A stretch of 9,800 nt of DNA from Deltaproteobacteria bacterium (GTDB lineage Bacteria > Desulfobacterota > DSM-4660 > Desulfatiglandales > HGW-15). Position 1 is the first letter of the stretch; each line of letters starts with the position of its first letter. The notes beneath the pieces are model-generated. The model made no database searches and had not been told where the DNA came from. It saw nothing but the letters and a program-made list of their open reading frames with translations. This document shows positions 1 through 7,478 of the stretch, piece after piece. The translations under genes were made by a program, and so were the position numbers. The DNA lies in assembly GCA_016932235.1 (NCBI GenBank), contig JAFGDF010000194.1, forward strand, positions 1 through 9,800, in the 5' to 3' direction.

Positions 1-2218
1 CATCCCGCCGGCAATATACCCCATGGCCTTTGGGACACCGAATGAATTGAATTCGCGGTGTCTCTGTGCCATCCACTATGCGTCAAATCTGGTTCACGGG
101 CATCACGCGGAGAGCATCAGCGATCTGCAGCATTGCAAATATCTCATCGCGGCGGGTAGGACCGTGGGGGCCAATACGGGAACCAGTCACGGGACCGCGA
201 GACTCCTGGATGCTGTTGAGCGCGGGCTCAAATTGGTGGTAGTGGACCCGCGCTTTTCACCGGAGGCGTCCAAGGCATATCGCTGGATCCCAATCCGGCC
301 CGGTACCGAACTCGCGTTCACCCTTGCCATGATTCATTGCATCTTTTTTGAAATCAGGGAATTCGATGAATGGTTCCTGAAGAACCGGACCAATGGTCCT
401 TACCTGATCGGCCCAGATGGTTATTACGCAAGGGAAAAGTCATCCGACAAACCCCTGGTGTGGGATATCCTTGAAGGTCGCGCCAAGACTTTTGATGACC
501 CTTCCGTAAAAGATTACTCTTTATTTGGTGAATACGTCGTGGACAATACCACTGTTCATCCGGCGCTCCACCTTATAAGAGAGCGCATGAAAGGTTATAC
601 TCCGGAATGGGCGGAGGACCTTACTACGGTGCCCGCCCGGATCATACGTGATGTAAGCCGGGAATTCGTGGAGCATGCCTCCATAGGCCGCACCATAAAG
701 ATCGACGATTATGAATTCCCATTGAGACCGGTTCAGTTTGCCGGTTCCGGCCGCGGGGCGATTTCGCAGCGAAACGGCACTCTCTTCGATCTATCCGGAA
801 AGATCGTAAATCTCCTCATGGGCGCTGTTGAGGTGCCGGGAGGTATCACTGGAAACAGGAATCCCGGTCCAGGTCCTTACGTCCTGGAGCCTGATGAGGA
901 CGGTATCGTAAAGCCCTTTATGGAGGCAGTTGGACTGGATTTTTGTTACCCGCCGGACCATGTGAGCATGAGCGAGTTTTATCCCCATGCCCATGCCACG
1001 CCCTATATCATGGCCCGTGCCATCTTAGAGCCCGAAAAGTATCACCTTCCCTATGACTTCGAGGCCATATTAAACGTCGGGGCCAATTCCATCCGCAGCG
1101 GGTGCGACAGGGAGATCTTTATCAAGGCCTTTAAAAAGCTTCCCTTTCTCGTGAACCTTGGATTCAACTATGATGAAATGACCATGATGTCGGATATTGT
1201 GTTCCCTGGACATCATTTTTTGGAACATGAATATGCCAGGTTTTACGCGGTCACGCATCAGAACCTCGATGACAGCGTGCGGGGCCTGGTATGCGCCATG
1301 GGACGCAGTCCTGCCGTTACGCCCTCTCATAACACCAGGTCTGCGGATGAGGTCCTCCTCGAGATAGCGGACCGTGTCGGCTTCCTCAAGGGGGAAAACG
1401 GCATCAACGACTATATGAACCGTTCCTTCCGGCTGGAAGGAAATAACAAACTGGATTTAGATAAGAGATACACTATCGAGGAGATGATCGACAGACGTGT
1501 CAGGCAGATGTTCGGTGACGAGAATGACTATGAAAGGCTGCTGAATCAGGGAGCGATGTACCGGTTTGATACGCAGGGTAAACACGGGCACAACTATTAC
1601 TACTGGCCTGAAAACAGGACACGACATCCGATTTATTTCGAACGTCTCAAAAAGAGCGGTGACAAACTGAGAAAGAACCTGTCCGCGCATCATGTGCGGA
1701 TACCTGCCTGGAAAGACCAGGAGGAATGCCTCCATTTTTACCAGGCGATCCCCTTTTGGATAACGCCCCCTGAGATGAGGTCATCGCCGGAGTACGATAT
1801 GTATGCCTGCAACTGGAAGTCTTCACTGATGCGCCACGGAACCGGAGATACGCAGCAAAACCCATGGCTTGCGGAAATACGCGATGAAGATCCCTATGAA
1901 TTGTACATCTGGGTCAACACCGGGACGGCAAAACGAAAGGGACTTGACGATGGAGATGAGGTCTGTGTGGAATCAAGGCATGGCAGGGTAAAGGGTAGAA
2001 TAAAATGCACCCAACTGATCCATCCCGAGGTAATCGGTATCCCCGGGTGCTATGGCAGCGGCACGTCCATGATGAGTCCCGAGGCCAGAAAAGGCACACA
2101 CTATAACAGACTTCTCTCAGGAGAAGAAGAGACGAACATCGATCCCATCAGCGGTTCCATAACCATAAGCCCGAAGGTCAAGATATATTTACACACGAAG
2201 TCTTCGAGGAGATCATGA
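1..2218 (+). CDS. Molybdopterin oxidoreductase catalytic subunit (CISM family), 5' end missing
   Basis: The reading frame is open from base 2, so the ATG at 23 is internal; the N-terminus with its FeS motif and any Tat signal lies outside the window. About 738 residues are visible. Counting from the internal Met, residues 4-15 (GTPNELNSRCLC) match the segment that carries the metal ligand in DMSO reductase family enzymes, with Cys15 the likelier ligand. Residues around 71-105 (VVVDPRFSPEASKA, then IRPGTELAFTLAMIH) are the pterin-binding Rossmann-like signature. Residues from about 595 (GLDDGDEVCVESRHGRVKG) form the C-terminal cofactor-binding barrel. The enzyme should do two-electron redox or oxo-transfer chemistry and pass electrons to the ferredoxin subunit that follows; its stop overlaps that start (ATGA). 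PsrA/PhsA/TtrA/ArrA-type or hydroxytransferase-type roles are all possible. The family is certain, the substrate unknown. Confidence 0.93.
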   Translation, partial: IPPAIYPMAFGTPNELNSRCLCAIHYASNLVHGHHAESISDLQHCKYLIAAGRTVGANTGTSHGTARLLDAVERGLKLVVVDPRFSPEASKAYRWIPIRPGTELAFTLAMIHCIFFEIREFDEWFLKNRTNGPYLIGPDGYYAREKSSDKPLVWDILEGRAKTFDDPSVKDYSLFGEYVVDNTTVHPALHLIRERMKGYTPEWAEDLTTVPARIIRDVSREFVEHASIGRTIKIDDYEFPLRPVQFAGSGRGAISQRNGTLFDLSGKIVNLLMGAVEVPGGITGNRNPGPGPYVLEPDEDGIVKPFMEAVGLDFCYPPDHVSMSEFYPHAHATPYIMARAILEPEKYHLPYDFEAILNVGANSIRSGCDREIFIKAFKKLPFLVNLGFNYDEMTMMSDIVFPGHHFLEHEYARFYAVTHQNLDDSVRGLVCAMGRSPAVTPSHNTRSADEVLLEIADRVGFLKGENGINDYMNRSFRLEGNNKLDLDKRYTIEEMIDRRVRQMFGDENDYERLLNQGAMYRFDTQGKHGHNYYYWPENRTRHPIYFERLKKSGDKLRKNLSAHHVRIPAWKDQEECLHFYQAIPFWITPPEMRSSPEYDMYACNWKSSLMRHGTGDTQQNPWLAEIRDEDPYELYIWVNTGTAKRKGLDDGDEVCVESRHGRVKGRIKCTQLIHPEVIGIPGCYGSGTSMMSPEARKGTHYNRLLSGEEETNIDPISGSITISPKVKIYLHTKSSRRS

Positions 2219-2850
2219 CAAGATATGCGATGGTGATAGATCTGGCAAGGTGTATCGGCTGCGATAACTGCAGCATCGCCTGCAAGGCCTGGAATGCAAC
2301 GCCAAGAGGCGTGCTGTGGAATCATGTAATGAAATATGAAACCGGGGTTTATCCCGATAGCCGCCTCCATTTTCTTCCCATGCACTGCATGCACTGTTCG
2401 GAACCCGAATGCGAGAAGGTCTGTCCCACGGGCGCCATCACCAAGCGTGAGGATGGTATCGTGGTCGTAGACAGTGATAAGTGCATGGGCTGTTATTACT
2501 GTACCCTTGCCTGCCCTTACGCATCGACCCATGCCGTGGATGCCCTGTGCACCTATTATAAGAACACCATGACACCATTTGAGGAGATAGGTTTTCGAAG
2601 GCATAAGCAGGGGATTTCAGAAAAGTGCGACTTCTGTGTAGAGAGGGTGGAACAAGGCCTGAATCCAGCATGTGTGGACGCCTGCGTGGCCGGGGCGAGA
2701 TTTTTCGGCGATCTTGACGACCCGCAAAGCGAAGTGTCGCGTCTTATCAGGGAGAGGGAAAATTTTGTGCTCGGCCCTGAATTGGGCACCGAGCCTTCCT
2801 GCTATTACCTTCCGGAGGAACGGAGCGAGGAAAAAAATGAATCTTCGTAA
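2215..2850 (+). CDS. Four-cluster [4Fe-4S] ferredoxin subunit of molybdoenzyme complex (PsrB/DmsB-like)
   Basis: This 211-residue protein is the electron-transfer subunit between the catalytic subunit and the membrane anchor. Sixteen cysteines fall in the four expected groups: C13/16/19/23, C58/61/66/70, C90/93/96/100 and C138/141/153/157, enough for four [4Fe-4S] clusters in the usual PsrB/DmsB/NrfC layout. The start is fixed by the ATGA overlap with the upstream stop and by a GAGGAG ribosome site just before it. The acidic tail (EERSEEKNESS) is unlike the core and overlaps the next gene. There is no signal peptide, as expected for a subunit exported, if at all, in complex with a Tat-dependent partner. 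The family and role are clear from the cysteine pattern and the operon. Confidence 0.95.
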   Translation: MTRYAMVIDLARCIGCDNCSIACKAWNATPRGVLWNHVMKYETGVYPDSRLHFLPMHCMHCSEPECEKVCPTGAITKREDGIVVVDSDKCMGCYYCTLACPYASTHAVDALCTYYKNTMTPFEEIGFRRHKQGISEKCDFCVERVEQGLNPACVDACVAGARFFGDLDDPQSEVSRLIRERENFVLGPELGTEPSCYYLPEERSEEKNESS

Positions 2851-3817
2851 AACCCCCCATATACAAAAAGTATGGGGATGGAAAGTGGCCCTGCACCTTT
2901 TTCTGGCAGGAACAGGGGCCGGCCTCTATCTTACCGGCATCGTTCAATGTATCTCGGGCGCTCCATCGCAATATATCCACGCATGCAGGACAGCCGTCAT
3001 TGCGTCATCGGGCCTGATATTCATAAGCATGATCTTTATTTTCAGCCACCTGGGTTATAAAACCAATGCATTCAGGGCGTTCACCCGGGCATCTTCTTCC
3101 TGGCTTGCACGCGGCAGTATCATCGTGCCGGTTTTCCTCATTCTGGAACTTTTGTACGCCGCCATTCTATCCCAATGGGATCCCTATTCACAAGACCTTT
3201 CCAGTATGAACGTGCTGGCGGGAGGTTTTTCATCGATCTTTGCCGTGCTCACCCTTTATTACAGCGGTATGCTCCTCAAGGCGCTCAGGCCTTTTCCCTT
3301 CTGGAATACCTGGCTGCTGCCTCTTCTTTTCGCACTCTCGGGCATATCGTCCGGGATCATGGCCCTGGCGTTTCTCACGGAGGCACAGGGGCTGTTCACG
3401 GGCAGGGCCATAGGGGAGACCAAAAGTGTCCTCTTTTATTTCACTAACCTTGTAATCCCGGTCCAGGCGATGGTGCTTGGCCTTTTTCTGATGCGCTCCT
3501 TTAAATCCCCTGGGACCAGGAGTTCATTTTTGATCATGACCAGGGGGCACAATGCCGTATTTTTCTGGATGGGCGTGGTCATGGCAGGGCTGGCGGTTCC
3601 CTTTGCCTCAGGGATATATCTCGTGTCCGGGCCCTCATTGAATCCGGGCTTGATGTCGATCTGGGTATTCGTATGTACCGGACTCGGCATCATCGGCGGC
3701 TATCTGCTCAGATATACTCTCTTGACATCGGGCACGGGGGCCCCGGTCAATGTGCGGGGGAAGATGGTCCCGCTGCCCGGGGACGCCAGGGTCCCATCCT
3801 CCATGCGGGTGAAATAA
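2837..3817 (+). CDS. NrfD/PsrC-type polytopic membrane anchor
   Basis: The protein is 326 residues and almost entirely hydrophobic, with about eight membrane segments (near residues 17-39, 48-68, 92-110, 126-145, 157-178, 197-216, 240-260 and 270-290). The start MNLRKTPHIQKVWGWKVALH followed by FLAGTGAGLYL is the characteristic NrfD/PsrC opening. In this family the subunit anchors the complex and exchanges electrons with menaquinone. I chose ATG 2837, preceded by GAGG, which overlaps the ferredoxin gene by 14 bases. An in-frame ATG at 2672 would add 55 non-hydrophobic residues read through the ferredoxin's fourth cysteine group and is unlikely. The TAA stop (3815-3817) coincides with the first bases of the higA-like remnant, so the very C-terminus could have been altered by a rearrangement. 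Confidence 0.92.
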   Translation: MNLRKTPHIQKVWGWKVALHLFLAGTGAGLYLTGIVQCISGAPSQYIHACRTAVIASSGLIFISMIFIFSHLGYKTNAFRAFTRASSSWLARGSIIVPVFLILELLYAAILSQWDPYSQDLSSMNVLAGGFSSIFAVLTLYYSGMLLKALRPFPFWNTWLLPLLFALSGISSGIMALAFLTEAQGLFTGRAIGETKSVLFYFTNLVIPVQAMVLGLFLMRSFKSPGTRSSFLIMTRGHNAVFFWMGVVMAGLAVPFASGIYLVSGPSLNPGLMSIWVFVCTGLGIIGGYLLRYTLLTSGTGAPVNVRGKMVPLPGDARVPSSMRVK

Positions 3818-3888
3818 TGGGCCGCATTCCTTTTATGACAAGGGAGATCCTCATGGTTGAAAGGCCGGTAGTATGGGCAATATCCGCC
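3815..3888 (-). pseudogene. Remnant of a higA antitoxin gene (HTH portion)
   Basis: On the minus strand this segment reads ADIAHTTGLSTMRISLVI followed by KGMRP. It aligns with residues 27-49 of the intact HigA encoded at 6881-7177 (ADFARTTGLSTMRISLVI, then REKRP). At DNA level 3815-3888 aligns without gaps to 7027-7100 with 61 of 74 bases identical by my count, including an exact 23-base run (3847-3869 = 7059-7081). Only the helix-turn-helix part survives. The rest of the antitoxin is missing on both sides, and the frame upstream on the minus strand runs into TGA a few codons before the conserved part. It has the same orientation as the intact copy. It cannot encode a working antitoxin. Confidence 0.85.
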
Positions 3889-4092
3889 ATCAAGGTTGTC
3901 TTCTCAAAGTTTCCTCATCGACTTAATCTGTGAGATCTTGAGACCTGTCCCCTCCATTTTTACGTCCGGTCCGGATTTAAGTTTGCAAAATTCGTTCATT
4001 TGGATTTGTTTAGAGTTCAGGATGTAGATATTAGAGTTTATTATATTATTGGCACTACTTGACACTGGTAGTATTTCCAAAGGAGCTTTACC
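3889..4092. other. AT-rich spacer between the two molybdoenzyme modules
   Basis: No gene is supported here. The first 30 bases may be a more diverged continuation of the higA remnant (compare GTCTTCTCAAAGTTTCCT with GTTCTTCAAGGATTTCT near 7115). On the minus strand a short frame reads MEGTGLKISQIKSMRKL and ends in TGA at about 3904; I do not recognise it. The motif GGGGACAGGTC (minus strand, about 3944-3954) resembles short intergenic repeats but occurs only once here. The second half is AT-rich (4020-4050) and ends in a good ribosome site AAAGGAG (4079-4085), seven bases before the ATG of the next gene. TTGACA at 4059 and TTGGCAC at 4049 lack convincing partners, so no promoter is called. 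Confidence 0.4.
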
Positions 4093-4596
4093 ATGCCGCA
4101 ACCGGAAAAACAGATATTCTTTGATGAGGACCTCTGCCTGGGCTGCCACGCCTGCGAGGTCGCCTGCAAGGCGGAGCATAACCTTCCGCCCGGAGTCTCC
4201 CGCGCCCGTATCTTGACGGATGGCCCCGCCCTTGTGAACGAAAAGCTGGAGCTGAAATACCGCCGCGTCGCCTGCCGCCACTGCGCCGATGCCCCCTGCG
4301 TGAAGGCCTGCCCCACTGACGCCCTTCACCAGAAGGCTGACGGCATCGTTTACGTCGAGGAAGGCCTCTGCTCCGGCTGCCGCTCCTGCGCTGCAGTCTG
4401 CCCCGCGGACGCTATCGATTTCCACCCGGAGACCTACGTCGCCCAGCTTTGCGACCTCTGTCTCCATCGATTAAAGAAAGGCGAACTGCCCTTCTGCCTC
4501 AAGCACTGCATGGGCGCCGCCCTCTTCTTCGGCACCGAACAGGAATTCAAAGATTACCGGAGAACGTATAAAGCGCAAGGAGTCGGCCATGACTGA
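4093..4596 (+). CDS. Four-cluster [4Fe-4S] ferredoxin subunit, module B
   Basis: This 167-residue iron-sulfur protein has sixteen cysteines in four groups: C15/18/21/25, C61/64/69/73, C93/96/99/103 and C120/123/135/139. This is the pattern of HycB/DmsB-type electron-transfer partners of molybdoenzymes. It is shorter than the module A ferredoxin because the loops and C-terminus are trimmed. It should take electrons from, or give them to, the catalytic subunit downstream, whose ATG overlaps its end by eight bases. Start ATG 4093 follows a strong AAAGGAG site. Codon use is strongly C-ending (GCC, CTC, TGC), unlike the module A ferredoxin. There is no signal peptide. The redox partner beyond the complex cannot be deduced, as no membrane subunit or hydrogenase/formate gene is adjacent. 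Confidence 0.94.
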   Translation: MPQPEKQIFFDEDLCLGCHACEVACKAEHNLPPGVSRARILTDGPALVNEKLELKYRRVACRHCADAPCVKACPTDALHQKADGIVYVEEGLCSGCRSCAAVCPADAIDFHPETYVAQLCDLCLHRLKKGELPFCLKHCMGAALFFGTEQEFKDYRRTYKAQGVGHD

Positions 4597-6763
4597 TACT
4601 TCAACTAGAATCAAAAAGACCATCTGCGACGGCTGCATGAGCCAGTGCGGCGCCCTCGTCCATGTCCATAACGGCCGGGCCGTCAAGATTGAAGGCGACC
4701 CGGACCATCCCGCCTCCCGGGGCTTCATGTGCCCCAAGGGGCTTTCCTTCCTCCAGACCGTCTACCATCCGGACCGCGTTATCTACCCCATGAAACGGGC
4801 CGGCGAAAGAGGCGAGAACCGCTGGCGAAGGATTTCCTGGGACCAGGCCCTCCACGAGGTTGCCGAAAAAGTCTTAAAAGTTCGTGCCGAATACGGCCCG
4901 GAGTCCATCCTTTACTCCTTCGGCACCTATCCCGCCAAGAACGGCATTCCCGGATTTGTAGGACTCCTCGGCGCGCTGGACAGCCCCGGCACCTTCGTCC
5001 CCAACTGCCACTACTGCTATACCCCCCATATCATCGGCAATACCCTCACCGCCGGGACTGTCTACGACTGCGAGTTCGGCTGTCCCAATTTTATGGATAG
5101 CAAACTGGTCATCCTCTGGGGCTGGAACCCGCCGCACAGTTTCCCGATTTACGCCCGACAGATTATGGCCGCCCGCCGTCAGGGCACCAAGCTTCTGGTG
5201 ATTAACCCCCGCTTTACCGAACTCGCATCGAAGGCCGACCTCTGGCTTCAACCCCGCCCCGCCACCGATGCCGCCCTCGCCCTGAGCATGATTCATGTCA
5301 TCCTTGAGGAAGGACTTTACGATAAGGAGTTTGTCGAAAAATGGTGCCTCGGGCTCGCCGAGCTTAGCCAGAGGGCCGCGGAATACCCGCCGGAAAAAGC
5401 GGCGGAAATTACATGGGTCCCCGCTGAGAAGATTATCGAGGCCGCCCGGCTCTATGCCGCCGTTCGACCCTCCCACCTCCACACCCACAACGGCACTACA
5501 TATGCCAGCAACGTTCTCCAGACCTCGCGGGCTATCGCTATCCTTCCGGCCCTGACCGGAAATATCGATGTCCCCGGCGGAAACGTCTTTTCCGCCTGGA
5601 ATTACCCGCCCGTCCTGACCTATATGAAGATGCGCAAGATGCTCCGCCCCTCCGCCGCCTCCGAGGATAAACAGCTCGGCGTCGAGGAGTTCCCACTCCT
5701 GGCCGGCTCTAAGTCCCTCCGCGGCTACTCCCATCCTCCAAAGGTCTTCCAGACCATGCTCACCGGAAAGCCCTACCCGATCAAGGCCTTCTTTGCCTCT
5801 ACCAACAGCATCGTCTCCTTTGAAAACAGCCGCGGAGTCGAACAGGCCCTCCGGCAGCTCGACCTCCTGGTAAGCCTGGATTTCTTTATCACCCCCACTG
5901 CCGAGCTGGCCGATTACCTCCTTCCATCCGCCACCTGGCTGGAAAGGGAGGACGTCGTCGATGCCTTCGGCTACTACGGGTACGTCTGCGCCCGCCCCAA
6001 GACCATCGAGCCTGTCGGCGAATGCCGGGATGACGACCAGATTGCCTTCGACCTTCTTCAAAAGATGAATTTCAAATATCCCATCCCCGGTGTCAGCTCC
6101 AACCGCGATTTGCTCAATTTCCAGCTCAAGGACACCGGGATTGATTTCGACGAGTTCTGTCGCCGGGGCATCCTATACGGCGCCATCACCTCTAAAAAAT
6201 ACGAGACCACGCTCCTCCGCACCGACGGCCGGACCGGCTTCAACACCCCTTCCGGTAAGGTGGAATTTTATTCGCAGCAGCTGAAAGAAATGGGCCAGGA
6301 TCCCCTTCCTCTGCATAATGAAAGCTGTGAAAGCCCTGTCTCTACTCCGGACCTCTACCGCGACTACCCCCTCATCCTCATCGGCGGCAGCCGCCATATC
6401 GCCTCCTGCAACTCCGCCGGCCATAACATCCCCTGGCTCCGCGAGCTTCTCCCCTACCCCTGCATTGAAATTCACCCGGATACGGCTAAAGGGCTGGGGA
6501 TTGCCGAAGGCGACTGGGTCTGGATTGAGACTCCCCGCGGAAAGGGCCGGGTCAAACAAAAAGCCCGCATCACGCTGGGTATCGGTCCCCTAGTTGTGCA
6601 CGCCCAGTGTCTCTGGTGGTACCCGGAAGAAAAGGATAGAGAAAAACGCTGGTACGAGCCAAACATCAACTCCATCATGTCCTGGGACCCGCCTTACGAC
6701 CCCGTTTGCGGCAGTACGCTCCTGAAAGGCGGCCTCTGCAAGGTCTATAAGGCAGAAGAGTAG
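4589..6763 (+). CDS. Molybdo/tungstopterin oxidoreductase, acetylene hydratase/polysulfide reductase-like, module B
   Basis: This is a complete 724-residue DMSO reductase family protein. The N-terminal [4Fe-4S] site is C13-x2-C16-x3-C20 with C48 (CPKG). The cap motif RISWDQALHEVAEKV lies at about 81-95. The metal-ligand region is PNCHYCYTPHIIGN (138-151), with C143 the best ligand candidate. INPRFTELASKADLWL and TDAALALSMIHVI follow as the cofactor-binding signature, FFITPTAELADYLLPSATWL lies mid-protein, and TPSGKVEFYSQ opens the C-terminal barrel. From memory, these blocks resemble Pelobacter acetylene hydratase over most of its length, but the catalytic Asp of that enzyme, next to its second cluster Cys, is Met17 here, so acetylene hydration is unlikely. 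There is no Tat signal, which suggests a cytoplasmic enzyme. AAGGAGT (4577-4583) is the ribosome site. The substrate is unknown. Confidence 0.93.
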   Translation: MTDTSTRIKKTICDGCMSQCGALVHVHNGRAVKIEGDPDHPASRGFMCPKGLSFLQTVYHPDRVIYPMKRAGERGENRWRRISWDQALHEVAEKVLKVRAEYGPESILYSFGTYPAKNGIPGFVGLLGALDSPGTFVPNCHYCYTPHIIGNTLTAGTVYDCEFGCPNFMDSKLVILWGWNPPHSFPIYARQIMAARRQGTKLLVINPRFTELASKADLWLQPRPATDAALALSMIHVILEEGLYDKEFVEKWCLGLAELSQRAAEYPPEKAAEITWVPAEKIIEAARLYAAVRPSHLHTHNGTTYASNVLQTSRAIAILPALTGNIDVPGGNVFSAWNYPPVLTYMKMRKMLRPSAASEDKQLGVEEFPLLAGSKSLRGYSHPPKVFQTMLTGKPYPIKAFFASTNSIVSFENSRGVEQALRQLDLLVSLDFFITPTAELADYLLPSATWLEREDVVDAFGYYGYVCARPKTIEPVGECRDDDQIAFDLLQKMNFKYPIPGVSSNRDLLNFQLKDTGIDFDEFCRRGILYGAITSKKYETTLLRTDGRTGFNTPSGKVEFYSQQLKEMGQDPLPLHNESCESPVSTPDLYRDYPLILIGGSRHIASCNSAGHNIPWLRELLPYPCIEIHPDTAKGLGIAEGDWVWIETPRGKGRVKQKARITLGIGPLVVHAQCLWWYPEEKDREKRWYEPNINSIMSWDPPYDPVCGSTLLKGGLCKVYKAEE

Positions 6764-6880
6764 AAAAAATAAAATGCAGGGGCAGACCTAGATGCCCGTG
6801 TATCGAGGGGGACAATCCGTCAATAGTAAAATAATTTTATGCTGATCTCTATTATTTGAATATTTATGGTCCCCACTTGA

Positions 6881-7177
6881 CTAAACATGAGCAACGGACT
6901 GGATTTTCATAAGTTTAGAGCCAATAGACTGCTCAGCGATTTTTAGGTCATAAGCAGCTTGCAGATTAAGCCAATACTGTGGTGTTTGTCCGAACGCCTT
7001 GGCAAAAATCAAGGCCATTTCAGCAGTAACGGGCCGCTTTTCCCTGATAACAAGGGAAATCCTCATGGTTGAAAGGCCGGTGGTTCGGGCGAAATCCGCT
7101 TGTGAAATATCCAGTTCTTCAAGGATTTCTTTGAGGTATTCACCCGGGTGTACAGGGGGTAATCTGTTTTGAATCAT
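6881..7177 (-). CDS. higA: HigA-type antitoxin, XRE-family HTH
   Basis: This 98-residue antitoxin neutralises the toxin encoded just upstream and should repress the operon. HPGEYLKEILEE (10-21) is the typical HigA opening. The helix-turn-helix covers about 23-48 (SQADFARTTGLSTMRIS). TPQYWLNLQAAYDLKIAEQ (65-83) is the family's C-terminal signature. The length matches the family. The start is supported by AAGGAG eight bases upstream, and this site overlaps the toxin's stop codon (12-base gap), so translation is probably coupled. The toxin comes first, as is usual for higBA. A broken second copy of the HTH portion lies at 3815-3888. The gene converges with module B, and no clear terminator is visible between them. 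Confidence 0.95.
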   Translation of the reverse strand: MIQNRLPPVHPGEYLKEILEELDISQADFARTTGLSTMRISLVIREKRPVTAEMALIFAKAFGQTPQYWLNLQAAYDLKIAEQSIGSKLMKIQSVAHV

Positions 7178-7189
7178 GTCTTAAACTCC

Positions 7190-7471
7190 TTAATGGTAAT
7201 CTACAATTTCAACAGCATAGGCGTTCCCGTTTTCAAAACGAAAACAAATCCTCCATTGGTCATTAATGCGGACACTGTGCTTTCCGGTTCTATTACCGGA
7301 CAACGATTCCAAACGATTCGAGAGCGGCATACGAAGGTCATCAAGAATAGTTGCTGCATCAAGCTGATTCAGGCGTTTTGCCGCTCGTTTCTGGATTTCC
7401 GGCGGCAGTCGTCTTGATTTTCCAGTAGCATAAAAACGTTCGGTCTCAGTATCCGCGAATGTTTTAATCAT
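7190..7471 (-). CDS. higB: HigB-type ribosome-dependent mRNA interferase toxin
   Basis: This 93-residue toxin is of the RelE/HigB superfamily, which cleaves mRNA on the ribosome. Visible family features are GKSRRLPPEIQKRA (17-30), the LSGNRTGKHSVRINDQWRIC block (57-76) and the terminal VEIVDYH. The usual length is about 92 residues. I placed the start at ATG 7471 (MIKTFADTETERFYA), which matches the family. The frame is open to a TTG at 7507 that would add 12 residues, but that TTG is the first part of a TTGACA -35 element. No Shine-Dalgarno sequence precedes 7471, and the predicted transcript would start about there, so the message is probably leaderless. The basic and aromatic residues expected in the active site (R68, R74, Y92, H93) are present, so the toxin looks intact. 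Confidence 0.94.
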   Translation of the reverse strand: MIKTFADTETERFYATGKSRRLPPEIQKRAAKRLNQLDAATILDDLRMPLSNRLESLSGNRTGKHSVRINDQWRICFRFENGNAYAVEIVDYH

Positions 7472-7478
7472 ATAGTTA

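Noticed and set aside
2672..2836. A 55-residue N-terminal extension of the NrfD-like protein
   Set aside because: It would overlap the ferredoxin's fourth cysteine group, has no hydrophobic character and no ribosome site, and the standard family start is at 2837.
4049..4064. Sigma-54 promoter TTGGCAC...TTGAC before module B
   Set aside because: The -24 GG is not followed by GC at the required ten-base spacing (CA is found), so it fails the consensus.
3904..4467. A 187-codon minus-strand frame covering the spacer and the start of the module B ferredoxin
   Set aside because: Most of it is the reverse of the ferredoxin's cysteine-rich coding sequence; only the last 45 or so codons lie in non-coding DNA and match nothing I know.
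4874..6061. A 395-codon open frame on the minus strand
   Set aside because: It lies entirely inside the well-supported module B catalytic gene. Its glycine/alanine/valine-rich translation is what the reverse of C-ending codons gives, and it shows no recognisable domain.
4589..6763. Calling the module B enzyme acetylene hydratase
   Set aside because: The overall blocks resemble it, but the essential aspartate beside the second cluster cysteine is methionine, and a ferredoxin partner is encoded with it.
6779..6797. Inverted repeat GGGCA/TGCCC after module B as a terminator
   Set aside because: The stem has only five pairs and no T-run follows on either strand.
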